DNA from: Casuarina equisetifolia
Lineage: Eukaryota > Streptophyta > Magnoliopsida > Fagales > Casuarinaceae
Assembly (NCBI GenBank): GCA_028551475.1
Contig: CM052357.1
Coordinates: 15,795,931 to 15,859,930, forward strand
Direction: 5' to 3'
Length of the DNA stretch: 64,000 nucleotides
A program made the translations under genes and the position numbers. Under the pieces are notes generated by a model. The model did not search any database and had not been told where the DNA came from. It was given only the letters and a program-made list of their open reading frames with translations. This document shows, piece after piece, positions 49,016 to 61,139 of this stretch (the stretch's first letter is position 1; the number at the start of each line of letters is the position of its first letter).

Positions 49016-49104
49016 ATTAAGCAGATCCTCACGGGTGGGACCTCTGGTCTTGAATTGAGTAAAGACTAGTGATCCTCAGGGGTGGGGCTTCTGGTCTTGA
49101 ATGA
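48981..49104 (+). repeat. Triplicated gene end: [13 protein letters not shown] unit repeated in the 3' UTR
   Basis: The last coding segment CTAGTGATCCTCAG...TTCTGGTCTTGAAT recurs as two imperfect copies after the stop. GATCCTCA occurs at 48986, 49024 and 49071, and CTGGTCTTGAAT ends each unit. Translated, the copies would read [18 protein letters not shown] and DPQGWGFWS, each followed by TGA. The first is the genuine end, matching the family. Confidence 0.9.
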
Positions 49105-51633
49105 AGTTAACTGTTCAACAAAGCATGGAGGGATGTGTATTCAAAATAATCTTCCTTTAGAATCTACACCCTCCGTGCAGAAACAATTCCAGAGGCAATG
49201 ATATGCATATTAGAAGCTCCATCAATCCACTTTATGTGCTTGAAAAAAGCTGCTAATGTTGATCTCAATCAATGAAATGCGGTTCGAAGTTGCAGTTCCT
49301 TATTGTTCGGGCCACGAAGAATAATTCGGAGAAGAGTATTAGAGGAAATGAATGAGAAAAAAAGGTCCAATGGGGATGGCAAGTCTCTAAAGAGTTCATG
49401 TAAAAACTGAAATGACCGGCAACGATAAAGAGAACGCACTCACGAGTAATAGACTCAATATAGACAATGTGCTAGTTCAAATAGGATTTTGAAAAGTTGC
49501 ATAATGGCAAAAGATAAATTAAACCCAAGTTTTAGAGTTTAATGTTCAATTATTCTGCAGCTCAAAGGGTTTTAGAAATAAAGAAGTTTTTTAAGGCCCA
49601 TGGCCAGGAAATGTGCTTCGGATGCTTAGGAACCTGTAAACATCATAATTAGGTGCGCACAAAGAAAAAGCTAAACAAGTAACTTGAATTGAATAAATAT
49701 CGTGAGAAATGACATGATAACTGTACTGAGAGAGGAAACTTTAAAATAGGTAACTACAACTATCATCTTTTTCGCCGAAGTAAAAGCACAATGCCATGAC
49801 ATTCTAAGGATCATGTGCAAAGAACACCAGAAAATATGGAAGTACAGACAAGCAATCATCACCACTGCAGACATGAGATTTCCTCAATCCTTTTCCCGAA
49901 GATATGTAAGTAGTTTGGTCACATGGCCCACATACATTGGAATCAGCAAGAGAGAACTTGCATATCATGCTTGGGGAAGAGAACATCCATGGATCCATCA
50001 AACAACCATATATGAAAAACCACAGAAGAGAATTTCAACGACACCGCTATATCTCTTACATCTTAACACAATACTAAACCACTCAAAAATCCATAGTTCG
50101 ACTCTGAATCCTTTCGAGTTTCCCAAGAGTTTCACAATCTTGGCCAGTGAATTAAGATACAGCACTTAAGATTGCCACAGAAACAATTGATGAATTGTAT
50201 CACCAACTTCAGCAAAACCTTTGTCCCCTAAATGAAGTCATAACATAATAGCTTTGTCCGTACTACCTCCAACAACAAACAGTTACTGAATAAAGATCTT
50301 GAGAGCTCCTGATATGATGCTCTCAATGTGAAACAGAAGCCCCTGACTCAGCCGGCCTGCTTCAGCCCACTTGGCCTGAAAAGGTTCTCATTCTGCTGTC
50401 TTTGTCGTGGTTTCATTCAAACTTGCTTTCGGATACCTGCTAATATTCTGCGTTAATTTTTTATAGTAACAGCAAACCTTATATACCGTATGGAACCTTA
50501 AAGAAACACAAAAACAAAACAACAAAAGCAAACCTTCACACAATACGCCACAAACGACCAAGTGAACTCCTAGGGTGTCCAGAATATTGATTATAGAGCA
50601 GAACACGTTCTGGCTCCCTAAGAAATACCAAGAAGTTAAAATAAATGGAAACTGACTGCTTAATGAATTCTCAAGGAAAATATCTGTATCTGGCACAATA
50701 GTCTACGCTTCTGTAGCTCATGGGTATTCCTGAATCTAGAGACCAGAAAATTATACTGATGGTTTCCTCAGTAAAGAAGGTATCAGCACTTCTTTGCAAG
50801 TTGACAACAATGCAGAATCCATGAGTACAATCTTGATATGTAACTCAATATGGATGTTATGTTCTGGAATGCATAATTATAAGGAAGCACCACATTGCAT
50901 CAGCTACGACACAAAGTAATCATATTTCCCTCTGAACTTCAATGTGATTGAGCAGTCATTAGCTGTTTACATACAGCAAGCTTTCAAAAATTAGACAAGT
51001 GTTTTCAAAAGTTTTACATTTTCAACCACAAAATTACACTTTTCATAAAATAATTACCAAATAAAATATTTTCATAAAAAAGTTCGGAATATTTAAGAAA
51101 TAAATCATAACACACTTTCTAGTAGGAGTATTTTTATTTTTAAGTATGAAGATTAAATTTGTCACTCTTAACAAATGAAAAACAAAACAAATAGTTGAGC
51201 TGAAGGCTTAGCCAACCCTTCTTCTCCTTTAAGGGTTTTCAAATATTTTTATTTTCTATTAAGTAGAAAATTGACTTTCATACTTTAAAAAATAAGCATA
51301 ACTTTTTCATCCATTTTTTTTTGGAAATCTGAACAATAAAATGTTCACCAAATAATTTAAATCAATTGTTCAGTCTATAATTATTAAATGCTTTGGTATA
51401 AGTGAAACAGAAACAGACCAGCAATCTCTAGCCTAGACATCATGGGATCCATGAATCATTTCCAAGTATTAGTCTTAGCTTTTGTACTATAGCTCTAGTA
51501 ATCCAATTCTTCACAAAAGCCGATTTCTCCAAGATTAGCCCCATGACTGACGTACTACAATATGTAAATTCTACCATTTGCTCTTTATCTCTTGACCTTA
51601 ATTATTCAAGCATCTAAGCCTAGCCCTTAGCAA
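49105..51633. other. Downstream flank of the HD-Zip gene, no gene recognised
   Basis: An AATAAAG near 49577 may be a distal polyadenylation signal. Open frames of up to 118 codons on the plus strand (49813-50169) and 102 on the minus (50388-50696) have no recognisable domain. The sequence becomes AT-rich toward the solo LTR at 51639. Confidence 0.45.
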
Positions 51634-51638
51634 AATTG

Positions 51639-53401
51639 TGTTGGAAAATAAGGGTTTTGTTGTGACTAAAATATATTTGTGAATATAATTCTTGAAATAT
51701 GTTTTTCATAGGTGCAAAAGAAAATTATACGAAGTAAAAGGTGTATAAATTATAATATTAATTAATGATATTATAAAGTAACCGGGTTCCTATATTCCTT
51801 TATAAAACATCTTCTTAAAGTTTTTTTTTGAGAAATATATTTGTGTATAATGCCAAAAATATATTTGAACATTTTTTTTAAGAAAAATGATACTTGGCTT
51901 TATGCATTTGTAGGAACATGAGGAGCCTTGATTCTAGCTTGATTTTAATTCAAGCTAAGATATATATTACACCAAAATCTGAACAATCTAAAAGCTTATA
52001 TTATTAGACCGTGCTTACATTATTAGACTATGTTCTGATTGCTAGACCTTGCTGATATTGAACTATAATTACGTGTTGGACTTTATGCTACTTGACTATT
52101 GATCCATGACACGGCCTACATCTGATGTAGAAGCCCTACCCGTTATTGCTATGGCGTCGTCTCACTTGTCATAGGAGAAATTGCTACGGCATCATCTAAC
52201 TTACCAAATGCACATTCGCTACGGCGTTGTCCCACTTATCAAGAGGCGCACATAAGAGAAGTCTCGATTATATGCCCTAGCCGCTGCCCTTTGAAGATAA
52301 ACAAGCCTCCGGTGACACCTTTGTTCTCTCGAGTGCTAAATCCTCAATGAGAGGATTTTGGAGGAGATTGGATGTTAGAACGGTCAGATTAAAGCTCTGA
52401 GAAGTGATGTGAGGTTGATTTGATAGATGGTTCACTGTTCCTAATGAGAAGAAGGCTATGGTTTAGGTTTGATCTAAAAAGCCCTAGATTTGTTCTCTAT
52501 TTAAAGGGGATGTATGTGTGAAGAGATTGATTGATGATCTACAACCATTTGAAGTGTTCTCTTTGCAATGAAACAATCTTTTGTGCTCACTCATTATTTG
52601 ATTCAAGTTCACCCATCTCTCAGTAACTCACAAAGGTTCGGTAATATTTGGTTATTCGGCTTATTCTTTGTTTATCTAATTGATTATAACTTGTATAACA
52701 TTATTTATGTGCTGATTACATTTGAAAATATTCATTGCACATAAATATTGAGAAAAATCTAAAATCCTGATTTACTCAAATTGGGGATTTCATGATAGGA
52801 GCTTTGAACTTTGTTTTCTATACTTGAATAGCTCCTTTGATTAGCAATATCCCTCAAACTACCATATTATTTGGGGACCTACTACTATACATGATCTTTT
52901 GATCATAATTTGTATTTAAATTTGAGAATTCCTTTAAAAAGGAATTATTTGGATTACAGAGAACGTATTCTCCTAATTTGGTTGAGTAAAGGAGACTTCA
53001 ATCAATTGGATTGAAAGAGAAGAGGGTAGACGTAGGACTCAAGGACTGAGTGCTAAACCACCGTGGTAAATTTGATCTTTGCTCTCTTGCTCCTTATTGA
53101 TTTAAATAACTGCAAATGTTTGCTACTTATTAATCTATTAATTGTTTAATACTAACCAATTACCTCATTTGATATATATATATATATATATTTATTTATT
53201 TATATAAGTGTGAAAAGAGTATATAGTTTGTTGTCTAATTTATAAGTAAAGCACAATTTAGTTCAAATTTGCCTTCCTGTTACTAGTGCTATTTGTGTGA
53301 CTTGTTTACATAATTGGATTGAATTTTTTACTGTGAACAAAAGTATATAATTGTCAGTTTAAGAATTCAACCCCCTTCTTGTTAAGCCATAAAACCCAAC
53401 A
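51639..53401 (+). repeat. Solo LTR of the Maximus/SIRE-type family
   Basis: Starts TGTTGGAAAATAAGGG and ends CATAAAACCCAACA, with the 6 bp inverted termini TGTTGG/CCAACA. Exact AATTG duplicates flank it (51634-51638 and 53402-53406). It is in the sense orientation on the plus strand, opposite to the element at 55161-64000. A TA microsatellite lies at 53173-53190. No internal domains adjoin it. Confidence 0.93.
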
Positions 53402-53406
53402 AATTG

Positions 53407-53700
53407 AACTTCTTTAAAATTTACTACCATGTCAATTCACATAGTAAAACCAATCAATTCTTACACTTTTCTATTTTCAACCCATAGCCATGCAACTTAG
53501 TACCAAAGTTCCAACCACAGAAGTGTCTTTGGTTTAAGTTTCCAAAACATTCTTTCTCTCTGTATCGCTCTAAACAACTGCCAAAAAAAAAAAAGAGCCC
53601 TGATTCACTAAATTAGAATACCAAGACACAGTTTAAGCTGGGTGCAATATCTTCATTGTCCGGACATGATATATATTACTCTTTATTCTTATGAGTAATT
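53407..53700. other. Spacer, nothing recognised
   Basis: About 300 bp between the solo LTR and the LINE fragment, with a 12-base A run at 53583-53594. It may include the LINE 3' end. Confidence 0.35.
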
Positions 53701-53707
53701 AATCACA

Positions 53708-53945
53708 CTACCTAATGACATATTCTAGCCTCCAAGGTGTTTTACAAACTCTTATAGCACACTTAATCAAATACATTGAGTCAAATTCCACCAAGTTAGT
53801 TTGAACATAATTATAGCCTAGTGAGATGGGCATGAGCCTTTGCATGAGTGTTGTAGCTCGTTTCAAAATCAGTTGAGAAGGGTAATACAACATTGCCATT
53901 ACTATCTTGCACAACACCCCCTCCAACACGTCTACCAACCTTTCT
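53708..53945 (-). pseudogene. RNase H (RVT_3) end of the minus-strand LINE
   Basis: GRRVGGGVVQDSNGNVVLPF in one frame and SLGYNYVQTNLVEFDSMYLI...PWRLEYVI in another, joined by a frameshift. These are the start and end blocks of the LINE C-terminal RNase H. Confidence 0.7.
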
Positions 53946-53950
53946 TGAGT

Positions 53951-54348
53951 GAAATCTTAATGTATTTAATTTATTTCAATTCACATATAGAGATATAGTG
54001 AGTTAATGAGTTAAGTAGATTCACTATACCTAGACATAGGATAGTAAATAAATTAGAAAATTTTGTTATCACATGAGTAGAATTAATTTTGTAAGTATAA
54101 ATAATCTACATTTATACCTAGTAGTTAGGTGAAATTGGACACTTTAACATGTTTAGTTTATCAAGTTCTTTTAAATTCAGTTAATTAATTTATGTTCTAC
54201 CATTTTGATTTGCTAGATAAATTCTAGGAGTTGTTCACCTTTAGTAATTAGTTAGTTTAGTAATCATCAGTTTCTATGGGATGATACTTATTCTCATTAT
54301 TGTATGACTTATTCAACATATACTCTTAATGTAGGATTTCACTAAACA
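53951..54348 (+). repeat. Repeat family A copy 3, short form
   Basis: 398 bp aligning with the last 400 bp of copy 1 (from GATCTTAATG at 2459 to its end) and with copy 2. It ends CACTAAACA and is bounded by exact TGAGT on both sides (53946-53950 and 54349-54353). It lacks the TGATAACTC start, so it is either 5'-truncated or a shorter mobile unit. Confidence 0.7.
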
Positions 54349-54372
54349 TGAGTGCATCATTTCTTAGTATGA

Positions 54373-54626
54373 TTATGATGACCTCTTTTTGATTACTCCA
54401 TGTAGCATTGGAAGACTAAGATTAGAGCATTTCTTGAAGTGAGTGAAATTGTCAAACCTTTGCCAAAGAGACTTAGCAATGTTACTTTGAAGAAAAAAAT
54501 GATCAATGGTCTCCCTTTTGGCTTGATTGTAGCACTGATATCTAGAAACCAAAGTAATTCCCTTTCTTTGTAGACTACATTGAATTGACAATCTCTTATG
54601 CAATAGCTTTCATGTAAACAAATCAA
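54373..54626 (-). pseudogene. zf-RVT domain of the minus-strand LINE
   Basis: HKRLSIQCSLQRKGITLV, then CYNQAKRETIDHFFLQSNIA and LWQRF. This follows the zf-RVT pattern (L..RGI.....C..C....E...HLF..C..A...W) with serine in place of one cysteine. Confidence 0.75.
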
Positions 54627-55160
54627 TGTTTAGAGGAATCACATTATTCCATAAGAACTTGGACTACACAATTATGAAAGTTTTTGGCAAGAATTTCCCA
54701 TTTGTTGAATACTCCTAGGCAAGCCAATCCTTTCCATCCACTAATTAAATCTACTTTAACACATCCATTTGACTGGTTATCAAGTATTGTTAATAAAAGA
54801 TTGGGTTTTGGATTGCATCCTTAATTGTCGAATCCTTTGTAAGGCAACTGGGGCTCCATAAGATCTGACCATGTAAATTATCATGCTAAAAGGTACTAAG
54901 GCCATTTTTAACAATCCATCTCCCTATAAGATAGAATAAAAGGCAATGTTTGCAATATATTAAGCCACCTTCAGGAGTAAGTTTTCCTTGGTGCCTTCTA
55001 CAACACAATGTACAGATGTCCACACTTGTTTCATAATAGTTCTACCTATAAGGAATTCCCTTTTGCATATTTCCTGGCCAATTTAGCTCGTAAAGTTTTC
55101 ATCACTAGAACTAAGTCTCAAAGACCTAAACCTCCCTCTTGTAATGGCTAGCAAGCCTTC

Positions 55161-56819
55161 TATTGGGTTTTATGGCTTAACAAAAAAGGAGGTTGAATTG
55201 GTTAAGCTAAGACTCAGTCACCACTTTTTGAACTTCTAAAATGGTTCTAAGTGTTCATGCAAATCATACGAATGTAGCAAGTATACAACAAGAAAACTCT
55301 AAGCAAGTAACACACTATTTGCAACAAGATAGTAAGCTATTGTCAAGTAGTTGACAAACTAATCAAGTAAGACAACAAGCTAATATCAAGTAAAAGATAA
55401 GATAATTAACAACAAATGGCAAGTAAGATCCGAGTCAATAAAGGGAAGAAGAACACTAGATTTACCATGGTGGTTCAACACTCAGTCCTTAAGTCCTATG
55501 TCCACCCTCTTCTCTTTCAATCCAATTGATTAAAGTCTCCTTTACTCAAATCAAATTAAAAGAAAATGTTCTCTCTAATCCAACCAATTCCTTATTAAAT
55601 GAACTCTTAAGTACAACTACAAGAAATGATTAAAAGATTATGTACAAGTGTAAATTCTTAAATAATGTAACAATTTTTGAGATATTATTAATCAAAGGAG
55701 CTATTCAAGTATGAATAATGAAGATTAAAGCCCCTATTGCAAAACCCCCAAATTATAACAAATTAGGGTTTCGGATTTTTCACAATGTTTATGTGCAATA
55801 AGTATTTTGAATGTAATTAGCACATAAACAAAGTCATACAAGGTACAATCAATGGTATAATCAAAGAATAAACCAAGTAATTGAATATCACCAAAACCTT
55901 GTGAGTCATCGAGAAATGGACTAGCTTAAATAAATGATCGAGTGAGCTCAAAGATTGAAACTTTATTAAGAGAACACTTCAAATAGTTGTAAATCGTCAA
56001 CCTTCTTTTTAAGAACAAGTTCTCCTCTTATAGAAGATAAATCTAGGGTTTTTTTTAGCTCAAACTTGAACTCGTAGCCTTATTCCCATTAGAGCCTCAT
56101 CACCAACCATTAAATCAACTTCACATCTCTTCTTTGAATAAAAAATCCAACCACTTTGACACATATCTCCTCCAAAATCCTCCCATTGAGGATTCGGTCA
56201 CCTAAGGGGCTCGACGCCTTTCTCTCAGCCTTCATGTTTCAAATAAGGATTAGGGCACACTGAGGTTGAGTCACTTAAGTGATTCCCTCACTTAACTAAA
56301 TGGTGCACTTTACTATGATGCAGGTTATGAAACACTTAATCCAACAAGTGGGCCATGAGATATAGGTACGAGCTGTGAGACATGGATACGGGCCGTGAGT
56401 AACTTGCATAATGAATTGAGCCTTAAGTTACTTAAACAATCCAGCAACATATAAGCACACAAGCTTAGATTTGATCCAACATATGACTTCACTTGAATTA
56501 ATATCAAGCTTGGATAGAAGCTCCTTCTAGATTGATCTTTGAGTATGTTCCTACAAGTGCATAAAGCCAAGTATCATTTTTTTAAAATATATTCAAATAT
56601 ATTTTTCAACATTATCCATATAAGATATTTCTCAAAGTCACTTTATGAAGATGTTTTATGAAGAAATGTAAGAACTCATCTACAAGATAATATCATTGAT
56701 TGATATTATAATTTGTATATCTTTTACTTCCTGTGATTTTCTCTTGTACATATGAAAATATTTTTTATGAAATAATTCACAAAGAGATTTTCTCATAGCA
56801 AAACTCTTATTTTCCAATA
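55161..56819 (-). repeat. 3' LTR of the Maximus/SIRE element
   Basis: Plus-strand ends TATTGGGTTTTATGGC and TTTTCCAATA; both terminal dinucleotides have drifted from TG/CA to TA/TA. It is directly preceded (in element sense) by the polypurine tract at 56820-56835. Confidence 0.9.
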
Positions 56820-56835
56820 ATCTCCCCTTTTTTTA
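56820..56835 (-). other. Polypurine tract of the Maximus/SIRE element
   Basis: The minus strand reads AAAAAAAGGGGAGAT directly before the LTR. A second tract, TTTGAGGGGGAGCTA, is at about 57252-57268, nearer the end of RNase H. Confidence 0.8.
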
Positions 56836-57348
56836 TGATGACAAAATTATCACAATAGTTTAGCACATGTCATCAAGCAATATGAGTAAGATATAACATA
56901 AACATGTTTTTCATGAAGGTTTGTGCAATAACGTTTGCAAAAGCTTTTCATTATATATTAATTTTCCAGCATGCATATCATGTGATCAACAAGCAAGTTC
57001 TATGTACATTCTAACACTGTAAAACATATAAGTTTTAAAAAGTAGGGTGTTAGAGAGATATCTTACATTTTGCACTTTAAAGTCAGAAATGAGACTAAAC
57101 ATAAACATGTGCACTATTCTCTCCCCTTTTTTGTCATAAGCAAAAAGACTAACAAATTAGGTAAGTAATCATGCGTAAAAACTTAAAAATGAACCAGCAT
57201 AAGTATAGAGCTAGAAAGACTAACTTAATGTGGCTGGATTGTAAGCAAAATAGCTCCCCCTCAAACTGAGTAGGTGGTTTAAACAATAAAGAGATAGAAA
57301 ATAGAGAATATGTATTGTAGTAAAAGAGAATAAAGAATTCAAGCATTT

Positions 57349-57762
57349 TCAAGCATTAGTATACCAAGCTCTCTCCGAAAAGCATAAAACCTTCCTTTGT
57401 CTAAAGGTTTGGTTAGTATGTTGATCAGTGTGTATGAATTCAAGCACAAAATCACCTTTTTGAACATGATCCCTAATGAAATGATGTCTAATTTTTATAT
57501 ACTTAGTTTTAGAGTGTTGTGTGGGATTCTTAGTAAGATTAATGGCACTAGTGTTGTCATATTTTAATGGAACTTTTTGTGATGATATATGATAATCCTT
57601 TAATTGTTGTTTCATCCATAAGATTTGAGAATAACTACTAGCCTCAGTTATGTATTCGGCTTCAATGGAGGAAAGAGCTACATAATTTTGTTTCTTGGAT
57701 TGCCAAGAGACAAGCATTTTTCCAAGATAGTTACATCCACCACTGGTACTCTTTCTATCCAA
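57349..57762 (-). pseudogene. RNase H of the Maximus/SIRE element
   Basis: DRKSTSGGCNYLGKMLVSWQ, SKKQNYVALSSIEAEYITEA, LKYDNTSAINLTKNPTQHSK, TKYIKIRHHFIRDHVQKGDF and a final FIHTDQHTNQTF. This is a complete, largely open RNase H domain of SIRE type. The SIEAEY acidic residue and the YDNTSA aspartate are present. Confidence 0.9.
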
Positions 57763-57799
57763 TTTGCAGCCATCATAGTTTGAATCACTAAAGACATGA

Positions 57800-58258
57800 A
57801 AATTTAAGGTTGTATCTCTAGGGTACCAGATTCCTAAAGAAATCGTGTCTCTAAGTTATCTAAAGATTCTTTTAACAGCTACTAAGTGTTGTTCTTTAGG
57901 GTTAGATTGATAACTAGCACATAAGCATATACTAAACATAATATCAGGTTTAGATGCAGTTAAATACAGTAAAGAACCAATCATTCCACGATATGATTTA
58001 GTGTCTACACTAATTTCTTTTTAATCATTTGATAAAGATAAAGAAGTGCTCATAGATGTGTTCATTGGTTTAGAGTCATGCATCTTATACTTCTTAAGCA
58101 ATTCATTTGTATATTTTGTTTGATTTATGAAAGTTCCTTTGTTGGTTTGTTTAATTTGCAAATTGAGAAAGTATGTTAATTCACCCATCATACTCATTTC
58201 AAATTCACTTTGCATGCATGTAGCAAATTCTTTACATAGCATAGAATTTGTAGACCCA
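57800..58258 (-). pseudogene. Reverse transcriptase, C-terminal half
   Basis: Resumes after the inserted solo LTR with FGSTNSMLCKEFATCMQSEF, MSMMGELTYFLNLQIKQTNK, GTFINQTKYTNELLKKYKMH and SKPMNTSMS. These blocks follow YVDDIIFG in SIRE elements. Confidence 0.92.
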
Positions 58259-58263
58259 AACAC

Positions 58264-59919
58264 TGTTGGGTTTTATGGCTTAACAACAAGGGGGGTTGAA
58301 TTGTTATACCCAACAATTAAAATAACTATTATGTTAACAAATGCTCAATTCAATATACTGGACAAATCACTCAAATAATATCAATATAAAGTGGATAGAT
58401 TTCAAACATATGATGCTTTTCTTACAAGTCAAACAACACGTTATCAAGAATATTATCACACTTATATGTTTCAAATATTCTAATAGATTAGAAATAAATA
58501 ATTGACAAATTATAAGGCAACAAATATTATAAAAAGATTAGATCAATAGTAAGCAAAGAGATTGACACTAAATTTACCACAGTGGTTCGGGACTCACACC
58601 TTGAGTCCTACGTCCATCCTCTTCTCATTCAATCAAACCGATTGAAGTCTTCTTTACTCAACTAAGTTAGGAGAAAACATTCTCCCTAACTTAAACAATT
58701 CCTCTTCAAGGAATTTCTTGTACAATGTTATACAATATGATCAAAAGATCATAGATCAATTACAAATCCTAAATAATATGGTAAGTTGTGGGATTTTGTA
58801 ACCTATAGGAGCTGATTTGATGTAATTATAATAATTCTAAGCTCCTATCATGAAAACCCTAAATTGAAATAAATTAGGGTTTCGGATTCCTTTCAATGTT
58901 TATGTGCAATAAGTATTTTTAATGAAATCATCATATAAACAGAGTTATACAAGATCCAATCGATGATATAAATGAACGAATAAGTATTTAATCATAATTT
59001 CACCGTAGGCTTGAACTTCACCAAAAGTTATGAAGATTGAATGATCAAAAGATGAGCTCAATAATAGAATCTTCACTTAAAGAGAACTTCATATTGTTGT
59101 AAGTGTCTAACCATTCTCTATAGAATAATCCTTCTTAAATAGAAAAATTAGAGCTAGGGTTTCAGACATTTCAAACCTCAATGATGAAGCTATCTTTTCG
59201 TTGGAATAGTAAATTAGCCTTCAAATCTTACTTCTCCAGCTCAGATCAGACTTTTCTGACATTGGTCTCATTAGAAATCCTCCTGTTGAGGATTTGGTCA
59301 CCAGTGGTGCCGTTCCTCCATCTCTCTCACTTTCTCATTTCAGTAGTCGTCGATTATACGCTCTCTAGGGTATCGGGTGAATAAATGAGAATGAATGTTA
59401 ATGAAACAGTGAGTTTCATCACCAGCTGGGCTCACCTACCTACTTGATAGATAAGCGAGTCATGGACTGAGGACATAGCCAGGCCGAAAACATAACCAGG
59501 CTGAATATAACCAGGCCGAGATCATAACTAGGCCAAGAACATAATATCAATCCAAGAATGATATAATATAAGTTCTTAATAGAACTAAGGTTTGTTCCAA
59601 AAATAGAGCCATATACTTCAACCTTTATCAAAGCACAAGTAAGCATCATTTTTTCTTAATCACAATGTATGACATATTTAATTTCAATTTGGTAATGAAA
59701 TTAAATAAATCCTTTCTTAATGTCACTATTAATGTCACTATATAGTGACATTATATTAAGAAATGTAAGAACCTGGTTACTTTATAATATCATTAATTGA
59801 TATTATAATTTGTACACCTTTTACTTCCTATAATTTTCTTTTGCACTTATGAAAAACATATTGCAACAAATATATTCATAAATACATTTTGTCACAAACA
59901 AAACCCTTATTTTTCAACA
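58264..59919 (-). repeat. Solo LTR of the same family nested in the RT
   Basis: Plus-strand ends TGTTGGGTTTTATGGC and TTTTTCAACA. It is flanked by AACAC (58259-58263) and AATAC (59920-59924), a 5 bp duplication with one difference. Removing it rejoins DVDDIV to FGSTN in the RT of the host copy. Its orientation matches the host element. Confidence 0.93.
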
Positions 59920-59924
59920 AATAC

Positions 59925-60480
59925 AATGTCATCAACATCTATTTGAACAATTAAAATTTCTTTTTCTTTGTTCTTTATGAACAATGTGTTATCTACTTTT
60001 CCTTTCCTAAAACCATTATCAATTAAGAAAGCACTTAGTTTATCATACCATGCCTGTGAGGCTTGTTTCAAACCATATAAAGCTTTTGAGAGTTTAAATA
60101 CATGGTTTGGATGAATTGGATCCTCAAATCTAGGTGGTTATTCAACATACACCTCTTCCTTTACAATACCATTTAAGAATGCACTTTTCACATCCATTTG
60201 AAATAAAGTAAAGTTTATACAATAAGCAAAGGCAAGCAAAATTCTAATTGCTTCTAACCTAGCTATCGGTGTAAATGTTTCCTCATAGTCAATTCCTTCT
60301 TCTTGACTATATCCTTGTGCTACTAATCTAGCCTTATTCCTAGTAATTATTCCATTTCATCTAATTTATTTCTAAACACCCATTTTGTGCCTATAATCGG
60401 ATGATCATTTGGTCTAGGAACTAGGTTCCAAACCTTACTTCTCTCAAATTAGTTTAATTACTCTTACATAACAAGAAACC
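59925..60480 (-). pseudogene. Reverse transcriptase, N-terminal half
   Basis: In element sense: HKMGV (from GTKWVFRNK-like), [56 protein letters not shown], a stop, HPNHVFKLSKALYGLKQASQ, AWYDKLSAFLIDNGF, then IDVDDIV at the insertion point. The catalytic box is DVDD in place of YVDD. Confidence 0.9.
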
Positions 60481-60776
60481 AATTTTTATCCTCAAGAGCC
60501 TCATCTACTTTCTTTGGCTCTACTTGGGATAGAAAGCTTGATGTTCACAAGTATTGTGAACTTGAGACCTTATACTAATTCTAACATTAAGGTCTCTTAT
60601 GATATGGTCTTGATCTACTTCACTTCTTACTCTAGGAAAGGAAGGATCCCTAGTCTCGGACTCCTCCTCAAATAATACTTTAGATCATGCTTAATATGCT
60701 TAACAAGACAATTTTCTTTTCCAAATTTTATCTTGAATCCTTTATTACATAATTGACTTATGCTAAGTAGATTAAA
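60480..60776 (-). other. Deletion junction where integrase is missing
   Basis: Between the post-protease motif GFKIKFGKENCLV (about 60720) and the RT lead-in (about 60420) there are only about 300 bases. No pre-integrase, HHCC, D-D-E core or GKKP motifs occur. The expected integrase region in related elements is over 1 kb. Confidence 0.75.
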
Positions 60777-61019
60777 TTATAGTTCATCCATAAATGATAC
60801 TTCAGATATAAGCAAGGTATTAAAGTTACCTATGGTTCCCATGCCTTTTATCCTTCCTTTGGAGTTATCTCCAAAAGACACCATACCTCCATTTCTCAAC
60901 TTAAGTGTTGAGAAGAGCTCTTTCATCTTAGTCATGTGTTGGGAAGAGCCACTATCTAGAATCCACATGTTTTTGAGCTTTTCTTCCTTCATTTGTGCAT
61001 TCAAAACCTGCAGAAACAA
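60777..61019 (-). pseudogene. Protease of the Maximus/SIRE element
   Basis: MWILDSGSSQHMTKMKELFS has an intact D-S-G active site; MVSFGDNSKGRIKGMGTIGN follows. A stop then interrupts at 60777, after which GFKIKFGKENCLV marks the run toward pre-integrase. Confidence 0.9.
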
Positions 61020-61139
61020 ATTTGATCATTGAAGTGCTTGGTACCCTTTTTATTTTAGGTATGTAAGTGTTAGTTGGATTTAGACTTTTGACATTTTTAG
61101 GCACCCAAAGTTTCTTTACTTTGTAAGCCTTTCTAAGTC

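Larger units (their letters stand above)
53700..55160 (-). mobile_element. L1-type LINE, 3' part of ORF2, interrupted
   Basis: On the minus strand, 55150-54900 gives EGGLGL and the tail of RT, 54603-54373 the zf-RVT block, and 53950-53708 the RNase H end (GGGVVQDSNGN, SLGYNYVQTNLVEFDS, CKTPWRLEYVI). A 398 bp family A copy separates zf-RVT from RNase H. The 5' side is cut at 55161 by the Maximus LTR, so the rest of ORF2 probably lies beyond 64000. The frame is heavily broken. Confidence 0.8.
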
